From Cercophora sp. LCS_1 (lineage: Eukaryota; Ascomycota; Sordariomycetes; Sordariales; Lasiosphaeriaceae): a stretch of 64,000 bases of DNA. Numbering within the stretch: position 1 is the first letter of the stretch; each line of letters opens with the position of its first letter. The stretch lies in assembly GCA_036250225.1 (NCBI GenBank), contig JAPZLL010000073.1:46092-110091 (forward strand), in the 5' to 3' direction. Under the pieces are notes generated by a model, which ran no database searches, was not told the origin of the DNA, and worked only from the letters and a program-made list of their open reading frames with translations. The translations under genes were made by a program, and so were the position numbers. Shown piece after piece: positions 30,635 through 39,812 of the stretch.

Positions 30635-32333
30635 TTGAAGATGTTCTTCAGGCTTCTCCCGTCACTTATTGTCCCACTCTTTGTCCCTTGCTCTGCAGGC
30701 GAGGTCCTCCTAACAGCTAAGACCGACTATGGAGCCTTTCAGGGTTCTTACAACTCCCAATTCAACATATCGTACTGGCAGAAGATACCCTTCGCTGCTC
30801 CGCCGCTAGGCATCGGAAGGTTTCGTGGCCCCCAGCCGCCCAGTCAGATTGAGGGGGTTTACAACTCGACTCAGCCGTTTCCCGCATGCCCGTCTCGAGA
30901 TGTACGACCTGAAAAGAACTCGTTTCAGGAACGAAGACTGACGTCGCAAAGACAGGATCGGAGGACTGCCTCTATCTCGGCCTTTACTCCCGTCCCTGGA
31001 GCGTGGGCCAACCCCTCAGACCAGTCGTTGTCAACTTCTACGGCGGCGGATTCGTGTATGGCGGCGCATCCCTTGCAATGCCACCGTCTGGCTTCCCAGT
31101 GCTCAACGTCTCTGAGTCAACGGACATTGTGTTTGTGCATCCAAACTACCGCATCAACGTCTTTGGGTTCCTACCGGGGGAGCAAGTTGCCGAAGATGCA
31201 AACTCGGACCTGAACGTCGGGCTGCTCGACCAAGAAGCGGCGTTGAAGTGGGTTAACAGATACATTTCCCATTTTGGAGGAGACCCAAAATCCGTGAGCA
31301 TATGGGGACAGTCAGCAGGAGCCGGGTCGGCACTCTCTCACCTCATCAGCCGCAAGCACAGCCCACCGCTGTTCCACAGAGCATTGCTGTCGAGTCCGTA
31401 TTGGCCCAAGACATATCGGCATGACAGTCCGGAGGCGCAGGAGTTGTATGACCGAATGGCAAATCTCACGGGATGTGCCGGGACAAACAGTCTCGCCTGC
31501 TTGAAGAATGCATCGCTCGCCACTCTCCAAACTGCCAACACTGTGATCGTCGGCAGTCATCTGTACGGCTCATCTCAGTACACCTGGGCGCCTGTCATGG
31601 ATGGAGAGTTTTTGCCAAAACCGCTGTCTGCTATCACGCCTGGCGACATGAACAGCAAAACGGTGGTTGGCATGTACAACACACGCGAAGGAGATTACTT
31701 CATGCCGCCCGGCTTGCGTGACGCGACAAGCACTGGAACTCCGCCCTTCAACAGGACGCAGGAATCTCTTGACGAATGGCTGCGGGGATATTTGCCCAGT
31801 TTTGATAAGCAAGACCTTGATGCGGTCAAGCGAATGTATCCCGTCGTGGGAGATACCGAGCGACTCGTGTACAACGACACCTTCACGCGGGCAGGACTCA
31901 TTTACAGAGACAGTGTCCTGGCCTGCCCTGCTTTCTGGGCGGCCGAGCTAGGAAGCGTGTCAGGCGCCGGCTGGATCGGGGAGTACAGCATGCCTCCTGC
32001 CAATCATGCGTCCGACACGACCTGGGTTTGTTTGCCCCTTCTCCGGTCTGTGAGCATTTTCAGCTGACATACAACCAGTGGTATCTTCCCAGTCTAGCTC
32101 AACAGACAGACAGTCTCCATTATCAGGGCTTCACAGGCGCAATCGCGTCATTCTTTATGACCGGAGACCCCAATGCGCTAAAGTTGACCAATTCTTCTGT
32201 CCAGGGCGCGCCACCATTTGCGTCGGGAAAGCAGTTTGTCGTGACGCCTGAGTCATTTGATCAAGTCGGATACGGGCAGTTGAAGGCGAGGTGCGATTTC
32301 TGGAAGACAATGGCACATAAAATTCCGATTTAA
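30635..32333 (+). CDS. Secreted type-B carboxylesterase/lipase
   Basis: Three exons, 30635-30901, 30952-32025 and 32079-32333, with introns of 50 and 53 bp; 531 aa. The first splice is needed to join PSRD to TGSEDCLYLGLYSRP, the conserved SEDCL block. A signal peptide (MKMFFRLLPSLIVPLFVPCS) indicates secretion. Oxyanion hole GGGF is at residues 120-123 and the nucleophile is Ser210 in SIWGQSAGAGS. The other hallmarks are FVHPNYRINVFGFL and LLDQEAALKWV. The His of the triad is probably in the NHASDTTW region. Four or more N-glycosylation sequons fit a secreted enzyme. It hydrolyses carboxylic esters; the natural substrate is unknown. Confidence 0.92.
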
Positions 32334-32610
32334 AAGATTCACAAAGAATGGGCCAGCTGTGAGGTCCCAATGCGAACTGGGTGGTGATGACATAAGGGAG
32401 TGGCGCTTCCCATTTTTTGATGCGAGCGCCGTAGGACGTGTGCCGCCCACGTGTTCCCTGACCTGACCTGATGATGTAACGGCGTCGCGTCCCCGGTGCC
32501 CAAAATCCCCGCACTCAATCCGGGTTCACGACGACGGGCCCACGAGAGGACAATCACGACCAACAAGCAATTCTCGCCCAGCCAAAATCTCCCGGTCTTC
32601 CCTCGACACC

Positions 32611-33359
32611 ATGTCATCTCAGAATTATTATGGTCAAGGGCAAGGTTTTGGGTACAGCAACACCGGGCAGCAAAGCTACAACCCTAACCAAGCGCCGGCC
32701 GAGACGTACGGCGAGTTCCAGCAACAGACTCACCACAATGCCCCGTCTCAACAGCATGGAAGCTACCCGCCCGCTGCAGCTGGGACTTATCAACCATATC
32801 GGCCACCTCAAGACCCCCAGGGGTATCCGCAGCAGCAGCAACAACAACAATATGGAGGCTCGGGGCCTCAGTACCAGCCGTATGGAGGTCAAGCTTCCGT
32901 GAACCCGTCATACCCCTCAGCGCCCCAGAATTTCGGACAAGGAGGTCAAGGTTATGGACAAGCCCCACACAATGCGTCTCAATATCCCGGCGCGTACCCC
33001 CCGACTGGGTTCTCTGGATCGGGACACTCCGGACCAGGACAGCCGGGAGGTCTACCTGCCGGGCTTGGCAGCATTCTCGGGTCCGGCTCCGGGATGCTGG
33101 GATCGAGCTCTCTCGGAGCGAAAGCGGAGCATGCACTGGGCGCGAAGTATGCACCTAATGCTTACCATTGACGCTGACTGCGCGTCTGCTAATTTGTTGC
33201 ACCCGCAGACCACTCAAGGAGAAAAAGGACAAGAAAGATAAGAAAGACAAAAAGGAGAAGAAGGACAAAAAGGATAAGAAACACAAAAAAGACAAGAAAC
33301 ACAAGAAAAGGAGCGACTCTGGCTCGAGCGACAGCTCAGACAGCGACGACTCGGACTGA
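32611..33359 (+). CDS. Q/G/Y/P-rich low-complexity protein with Lys/acidic tail
   Basis: Two exons, 32611-33146 and 33209-33359, joined over a 62-bp intron (GTATGC..GCAG); 228 aa. Residues 1-130 are rich in Gln, Gly, Tyr, Pro and Ser (YYGQGQGFGYSNTG, a run of seven Q), which is prion-like. Residues 130-178 are Gly/Ser-rich. The second exon encodes a lysine/aspartate tract (repeated KKDKK) followed by an acidic serine tail (SGSSDSSDSDDSD). No globular domain. Proteins of this build often phase-separate or bind RNA or nucleolar factors; the KKDKK plus SDSD tail suggests nuclear or nucleolar localisation and CK2 phosphorylation. That is inference. Confidence 0.82.
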
Positions 33360-34288
33360 TGTGTCTTGTCGATTTTTTTTGCTGACGGTTTGGGCATGTG
33401 ATTTGCGGGGTTGGATGTTGCTGGTCGCCAGGGTGCCAAGTCGCTGAAACGCCCATGTTGAAACGACGGGGTCGCTTGGGCGGCATGGACGGGACGGTCA
33501 AGATGGGCCGATCGTGTTTCCTGTTTCAACCCAAAAAAATTAAGGTCGTTTAGGGATCTTCAAAGTCAGGCAGATCAATGGTGGATCATTCGGGGGTCCT
33601 TTCTTTTGCAGTTTTGTTGTCTTGTTGTTCGAGGCCGAGCTCGAGATTGACATCTTCGCGAATGAATTCTGTGGTTTTGTCGTGACTTGGAGCCCGAAAG
33701 CGTGTCGCCGGGCGTCATTCCGACCGTCTCTTTGGGGCAGTGCTTGGACGGCGCAACGAATCCGAGAAGAGATGAAAGGAGGACCCAAGTTTGGCGCGGG
33801 CAAGCCCCTGTTTTGGGTCAGCGGCAAAGACAGGGGACGAATGCGGGGGCGAGCGGCGCTTCGCAGGGGGTGGCTGGTCCTGGGGGGCGTCTGCTGCCAC
33901 CCTGCCGAAACACCACGGCCTGTCTTGGCTCGAATGGGAGCGCCCGACGCCCTGGCGACAAGGGACGACAGTACTTGGGCAACACGTTTTGAAACTCGCA
34001 GCTCAGACCGACGATGGGCGTCTTCAGGAGGCCGCAACTTGTCTCTATTCTCGGTGATGAAAAGCCGCCCAGCTTGGAGCCGTGGTATTAAATGCATGGC
34101 GTTTCCCACGTTTGCTGGATGTGCACTCCATTCTTCATCCACTTTCTTGTCTCGCCCGTTCTTTGACATCTTGTCTGTCTGCATTTCTTCATCGAGACTG
34201 GTTCTCAGTTCACAGAGTTGACCTCATTTTTCTTCAACACCCCACCCACAACAAACTACCCCAACCCCACCATCTACCATCCTCCATC
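33360..34288. other. Intergenic region
   Basis: 929 bases upstream of the cupredoxin gene. Long frames on both strands (about 200 codons each) overlap one another and carry no motif; GC-rich composition explains their length. The final 150 bases are a C/T/A-rich leader. Confidence 0.4.
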
Positions 34289-35040
34289 ATGCAGCTCTCC
34301 ACGCTTACCCCTGCCCTCTTGGCTCTCCTTCCCGCCGTCAGCGCCGGGTACTCGTATGGCGGCGGCAGCTCATCGTCGGGAAGCAGCAGCGACTCGTCAT
34401 CCACTTCATCGGGATCTGCTGCTGCGGTCAATGGTGTCACCGTCATCAACGTCGGCAAGACTCCGCTGAAGATGGAGCCCAGTTCGGTCAACGTTCCCCA
34501 GGGCGAGATCATCGAGTTCCACTTCTTCAGCGGCGCCCACTCCGTTGCCCAGTCCGCCTTCGACAGCCCCTGCACGCCTCTTAACGCGACCGCCGGCTTC
34601 TTCAGCGGCCCTCAGAGAGTCTCGTCGGGCGAGGGGTCCAATGTCTTCCGCGTCGTCAGCACCGGCCAGCCCATGTGGTACTACTGCGCGACGGGACAGC
34701 ATTGCCAGGGCGGCATGGTCGGCGTCATCAACCCCCCGTGAGTGTTTCCCAGCTTGACATCATGATGAGCTGCTGTTCCTAACATTTCACAACCAGATCG
34801 AACGGAGCCAGGACAATTCAGCAGTACACGGCCGCGGCTGCTGGTGCCGCCCAGAATGTTGCTCCTGCTGCCGTCCAAGGAGGAGAGGTTGCTGCCGCTG
34901 GCAGCGCTGTCACCACTGGAACATCCACCGGCACTTCACCGACCCGGACCCCAGGAAGCGCCGGAGTCAGCTCGCTCGGCAGCCTTAGCATTCCCGTTCT
35001 TGGGTTTGCCGTTGCCGTTGCCGCTTTGATGAGCTCGTGA
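34289..35040 (+). CDS. GPI-anchored cupredoxin-like cell-wall protein
   Basis: Two exons, 34289-34737 and 34797-35040, over a 59-bp intron (GTGAGT..CAG); 230 aa. Signal peptide MQLSTLTPALLALLPAVSAG, then a serine-rich linker, then a plastocyanin-like domain: VPQGEIIEFHFFSGAHSVAQ (first copper His), SPCTPL, and MWYYCATGQHCQGGM with the Cys and His of a type-I copper site. A Ser/Thr/Ala-rich stalk and a hydrophobic C-terminus (SIPVLGFAVAVAALMSS) mark GPI anchoring. Proteins of this kind in fungi are wall-bound, and their copper binding and role remain open. Confidence 0.92.
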
Positions 35041-35548
35041 GGCATCTAAGGTGGAACGAGAGTGTTTGGAGAGAAAGGCAAAACGTCTAAAGACTGACTA
35101 ATTCGGGACACGGGTGCTTGTAAAAACTTTGTACATATAATCTTCACGGCAGACAAGTTGGTCATTTGATTGTGGCATCTATTTTCGCATCTATGCAGTG
35201 AGTCCTAACCCCGCGAATTCTCCAGTCAAGAACATGGTCGTTCATGGAGGGCATCCATGTGGGACAACGTCCAGTCGTCTATCTTTAAGGATCATACGCA
35301 AAGGTCGCAAGCTGAAAGTTCGGCAGGAAGCGATTGGATGGCATTCAGGAATGGGTTGCACTGCAATTTACCCATGCGGCAGTGGGTGGCGGTGCTGTAA
35401 CCCTGACCCATGGCGATCTTGTCAGAAGATGGAAATTCGGTTCGACTTTGCCCCGCGATGACTTGGATGCATGTAGCTAAATTCCCAGGATGCCCTACTT
35501 CTGTGATGTATCATGTAGCCGTCCTTGGCTCATCGACATGACGGTCCG
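35041..35548. other. Intergenic region
   Basis: 508 bases, downstream of the cupredoxin gene and upstream of the DUF3433 gene; no supported gene. Confidence 0.4.
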
Positions 35549-37417
35549 ATGGCAGTCCCCAAGCCGAGTGGTCTCTCAGACCACCAAGCACGCTCGCCAC
35601 GCGGGCCGAACTGGAAACCGTGGGCGTTCCATCCCCTGTACATCATCTTCATCTGCATTCTCCACATTCTTTACATTGTCGGCATCCAGCTCATCGTCAA
35701 CAAAAGCAGCAACGACGCTGAAATCATTCAACGAGTCCAGCAAAATGAGACGATTGACAGTCCCGACAGCATGTTTGTCTTTGACGAAAACAACATGAAT
35801 GCCTATCTCACATGGCAGTATCTCCCCATTGCGCTGGCAACCATCTTGGCGATACTGTGGGAGAGTCTCGATCTCACCGTCCGTCGACTTGAGCCGTTCC
35901 ATCAGCTGTCTTTACCGGAAGGTGGAGATGTCGACAACTCTTTGTGTCTTGAATACACCGGCACCTTCAGCTTCACCGTGCCGTTTCGGGCTCTGCGATA
36001 TCGACACTACGCCGTTGTCATGTCATCTTCCATCTTTGTTGTCGTTGCGACCATCATCACGGCGCTGTCAGGCGGCATGTGGGGAATTGAGTGGGCAAGT
36101 TTGTCTTACTCGTCGGAACGAACCAACGGTCCCAAGTGGGCGACTGTGTCTGTGAACACGGGAGTCGCCATTGCGACGCAGGTACTTCACGGCCTGGTAG
36201 TCGCTGGGGGACTCCTCCTTGCCGCCATCCTTCACTTCCGTCAAAGCGGACTGTACCATGATCCGAAAGGCATTGGAGGCATTGCGTCACTCATCAGCGA
36301 CTCGGACTACATTGAATATGGCGCCCTCAACATATTCCGACAACTGCCGTCGTTTGCACATTCCAAAATAGTCAGGGGGTCGCTGCGTGGGATTCGGTTC
36401 AAGCTTCAGCACGTCCCTGTCACTCAACAAGACGGGTCAACGCAGCTGGTCTACCAGCTCACGACAACAACAGACCCGGGATATGTCGTCCCGCAACGTG
36501 CCGAGGATCGAGTATTGTATCGAGATCGATGGGATGCGACCGGCTTCTTTCTCACCAAGCGCGCCGCTTTCATTGCCGAATGTATCATTTGGCTGGCACA
36601 GGCTGCGATCATCGGTGCACTTTATCAGATCGCCAAGATTGGCACAAAGCTTGTTGCGGGCGATGACAGCGGCGGTAGCACCGCCACAAAGTCGACCATT
36701 GCCAAGATCATCTACACGCTCTCTCTCACGGTCGGCGGAGTCATGTGGCAGAGCATTCAGCGTGAACTCCAAATCTTCGAGCCATGGCAACGGCTGAGAA
36801 AGCGGAAGCAAGGCGGCTCTGTCTATGACAGTCTCGTCCAAAGCGACTTTGCGAGTCTGGGGCTCCTGGGGAGCGCGTTCTTGGCAACGGCGAAACTGAA
36901 ATTCATTGAGATGTGGGCAGCGTTTGCCGTCCTGGCGGTGTATGCCGCGACTGTTTTTGTTCCTCCTCTGCTGGAACTGGCATATGCTGCCGGGCTGGGG
37001 GCCAAATCTCCATTGCCTAGCAAAACATTTGGCATCATGTCGGGGGCATCCGCACTATCTCTGGCCGCAGGAGGTATTGCAATTCACCTGGTTATTCTCT
37101 GCAATATGTTTTTTGTCATGATGAGCGGCCGGACGAAGCCATTCCTGCCACGACGACCCAGCAACATCGCCAGTCAGATTCTATACCTGTGTCACAGCGA
37201 CAGACTCTTGAGCGATTTCCGCGGCACGGCAACAATTTCAGACCGAACAGTCCTGGCGGGAAGATTAGATGGAGTTAACCGGAGGTGCGGATTCGGCTGG
37301 TTCTGCTGGCAAAGAGGACAGGCCTGGTGCATGGCAGTTGAGGAAGAAGATTCAGGACCGGATTGGTTTCAGTTTAGCTGGGGAACCCCGTTATCCCAGG
37401 GGACAAGATACGCATAA
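35549..37417 (+). CDS. DUF3433 family membrane protein
   Basis: Single-exon, 622 aa from the first in-frame ATG. Two units of the DUF3433 layout are visible. Each starts with W.P.. (NWKPWAFHPLYIIFICILHI) or an equivalent TKRAAFIAECIIWLAQAAII and continues with the signature LPIALATILAILWESLDLTV, RLEPFHQLS, or SLTVGGVMWQSIQRELQIFE with EPWQRL. About eight to nine hydrophobic segments. These fungal proteins are large multi-pass membrane proteins of unknown function. The C-terminus ends GFGWFCWQRGQAW, typical of the family. It converges on the nuclease-like gene and the two frames overlap slightly at the 3' ends. Confidence 0.88.
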   Translation: MAVPKPSGLSDHQARSPRGPNWKPWAFHPLYIIFICILHILYIVGIQLIVNKSSNDAEIIQRVQQNETIDSPDSMFVFDENNMNAYLTWQYLPIALATILAILWESLDLTVRRLEPFHQLSLPEGGDVDNSLCLEYTGTFSFTVPFRALRYRHYAVVMSSSIFVVVATIITALSGGMWGIEWASLSYSSERTNGPKWATVSVNTGVAIATQVLHGLVVAGGLLLAAILHFRQSGLYHDPKGIGGIASLISDSDYIEYGALNIFRQLPSFAHSKIVRGSLRGIRFKLQHVPVTQQDGSTQLVYQLTTTTDPGYVVPQRAEDRVLYRDRWDATGFFLTKRAAFIAECIIWLAQAAIIGALYQIAKIGTKLVAGDDSGGSTATKSTIAKIIYTLSLTVGGVMWQSIQRELQIFEPWQRLRKRKQGGSVYDSLVQSDFASLGLLGSAFLATAKLKFIEMWAAFAVLAVYAATVFVPPLLELAYAAGLGAKSPLPSKTFGIMSGASALSLAAGGIAIHLVILCNMFFVMMSGRTKPFLPRRPSNIASQILYLCHSDRLLSDFRGTATISDRTVLAGRLDGVNRRCGFGWFCWQRGQAWCMAVEEEDSGPDWFQFSWGTPLSQGTRYA

Positions 37418-38700
37418 GACACAGAAGAAACGAGAAGGCCACGAAATATATGATGCAGGCCAGACTCTTTTGATGTGGGAGAAAAACAAAGTTTCTACCC
37501 AGCACGCCCGACTCGTTTTGTGAATCGCCTTACTTGATGCCGTGAAGACCAGGTAAGTAATACAAATTTCCCTCGACGGGGCCTGGTTCCTCATCTGTAC
37601 CTCAGACTGATATCTCGCCCAGAGACTAGCTGTGTCCCAAACCACATTTCCATTGTCATCAAGCAGCGGAGTGTCATTGAGCTCCCAGAGGGAAGCCCCA
37701 TAATCAGTATCCATTGCCCGAGTATAGCCTCCCGGATGCCCCTCGAGCTTTTTGTCGCCGACCTCCCACACTGGGTGTCCGGAATAAAACTGACGGAAGG
37801 ACGGGGGTGCGCCTCCAAGAGAGACATGGTAGCAACTCATTCCCTGACACTTTCGCAGCCCCTGGGCTAGGAGCCGATATAGGGCATATCGAAGGGAACA
37901 GCCTGCTGGGTTCTCAAGCGGAATGACCCAGCAGTCAACCTGACACCTAGAGTCTAGGATCTTAATGTTTTCCCTGGCCCGAAACTGGAGCAATAAGAGA
38001 GTAGTACCGTCGAAGGAAAAGATTTGGGGGCACTCGTCTTTGTCGGCGTATCTGCTATGCCATTTCTTGTCAGAAATCGCCGTCCAGGGACCCGAGATAA
38101 GAGTGTGGTTCCAAACCCTCGGAGTTCCTGACTAAGTTTTTGCTGGGCGGTAGTCTCGAGTCTACCCTCCTGCCACTCGCTAGCTTTGATCGTGTTGCGT
38201 TTCCATTCCCTAGCCACAACCGGCAGCCGTACAGCTTTGTTGGGTTCAGAGATGGAATATACAACGTCAACCATCTCATCGATCTTGTTGCTAGACAAGG
38301 CAGGCGCTTCGGCGGCTTGGAGGAGATTTGGATGACTTGACCACGCAGCTAGGACGATATTGGATACTTCGTGGTAAAACCAGTTGGCGGCGTCTGACTC
38401 TGAAGCCATTCGCCAACTGCGCGTGTTGGGTAGGCAGGCTTGCCCTCCGAACCGTAGTTCCTCGTCATTATATAGAGGAAGAAATGCCGCGTCGAACTGG
38501 GCAGACACAGACCCATCATGTTGAACTTGGGTGTGGACGAGAAGGTTCGTGATGAGTGGGTATTTCTCCTGCCAGCTTTTACGGCAGGTCGTGTGGTGGC
38601 CAGTGTCTTGGACAGGATTGCCAGGGGGCTCATAAATCAGGTTCCCTATAGTGCCCGGACCCGAACGACCTGTCAGCTGAGCACGCTTTGCATAACCGTC
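37391..38700 (-). CDS. Putative PD-(D/E)XK nuclease-like protein
   Basis: Coding text is continuous from 38700 to 38117 and resumes at 38051 after a 65-bp intron (GTTTGG..GCAG) that joins KLSQELRG to YADKDECPQIFSF. There is no in-frame ATG at the 5' end, so a short upstream exon is missing from my model, and the C-terminus after VVWDTASLW may lie beyond another intron; both ends are uncertain. The core shows a hydrophobic strand followed by E-x-K (LPVVAREWKRNTI), a helix with Q (QQKLSQELRGY), and a next strand FSFDGTTLLLLQFRA. That is the order of the restriction-endonuclease-like fold. I do not know a characterised member. It is divergent from a kinase-like gene, with about 50 bases between the two coding starts. 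Confidence 0.6.
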
Positions 38701-38747
38701 TCAACTCTGAAAGGCCCGGCAGCCATGGCGGAGGCACAAAACTTCCC

Positions 38748-39361
38748 ATGTCGGGTATGAAAAGAGGCCAGTGATTTGATAGAAGCTTACAAATCGCCTA
38801 GGTCCACGCACCATTTCCGGGACTGCACGGTTCATCGATGCGGATTGCCATCATGTCCTGAGATTTCACATAAAGAGGACTCTGTTTGACAACGCCGTCC
38901 ATTGGCTTGCGGCCTGGCTTCCTCCATTGGCGCAACCATGGCTCCGAGTTTGGATTCCCAGCTCGTTTCTCCCCCATAATGTTGTACTCAAGAAGCTAAA
39001 GCCGGACTGGGACGCGGAATTTGACCGCGAGAAGAAAGTGTACGAGCAGCTAAAGCCCCTTCGAGGACATGTCATTCCGGTCTTTTACGGAGAGCGAACA
39101 TGTGGCGGACGACGGACAATCGTTCTTTCCGAAGTTGGTGGGGTCAATCTGTACTCGGAGCAATTCGAACACGTTGCTGAGTCGCCGATCAAGGAGAAAC
39201 TCCAGCATTCCATCAGGGCGATCCTCGAACTAGGCGTCGAGCCAGGCGACCACAATCCCAGAAACTACCACATCGACGGGGACACGGTGTTCGTTGTCGA
39301 CTTCGAGGACACAGCCGAGGTCGACCGAGAAAGGGTAGAAGAGCGTCGACGACAGCGTTAG
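38748..39361 (+). CDS. Kinase-like protein, Bud32/RIO-type fold, short
   Basis: Open text from 38802 to 39361; a tiny first exon (38748-38754, ATG TCG G) followed by a 47-bp intron (GTATGA..CTAG) gives a complete 188-aa model, but the start is uncertain. Motifs: VVLKKLKPDWDAEFDREKKV (lysine and helix-C glutamate), a hinge-like IVLSEVGG, the catalytic loop GDHNPRNYH (Asp with Asn five residues on) and VVDFEDT, which replaces DFG. A glycine-rich loop is not evident. Either it is a minimal atypical kinase that binds a partner, or it is 5'-truncated. It stands head to head with the nuclease-like gene. Confidence 0.62.
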
Positions 39362-39812
39362 AAAGCCGCATGTCAGGTTAAGCTTGCGGCGAGCTAAAAG
39401 ATGTGGCTGATCAAAAGACGAGGTTTCTCTACAGGCCGGGGTTGTCCCGTCGGCGGAGTTCAAGTTACCAGGGAGGGTGTTTAACTTGAGGTGGCTCTGA
39501 ATCTTGACACCAGCCCTGACACCTTACATTTGAGCCGGTATGTTGAACTTGTTGGGGTCGTCGTCTTTGGAGAGCAGGTGTCGCGCGCTTAACCCTAACT
39601 GGGTTCGATCATGTGACCACGCGTTTGTCCGTCGCATCCCACTACGTGCACGTGACCTCTTCGCCAGCCCAGCCCACCAAGAAGTGCCCAAGTTCCCAAT
39701 TGAAACCTCCCACTTGCGACCACACACTTCCCAGTGAGGGCGCCACCCTGGCCCCTGGCCTCGAGGTGTATCAGCCAAGATCCAGCAACGTCAATAAGAC
39801 TTGCAGAATGCG
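39362..39812. other. Intergenic region
   Basis: 451 bases between the short kinase-like gene and the fused gene; no gene or obvious regulatory element seen. Confidence 0.35.

Noticed and set aside
17270..32333. Secondary-metabolite gene cluster
   Set aside because: Oxidase, methyltransferase, P450 and esterase genes are present, but no backbone enzyme or dedicated transcription factor, and unrelated genes lie between them.
33540..34221. Two overlapping frames of about 200 codons on opposite strands
   Set aside because: They lie in the cupredoxin promoter region, overlap each other and have no motif.
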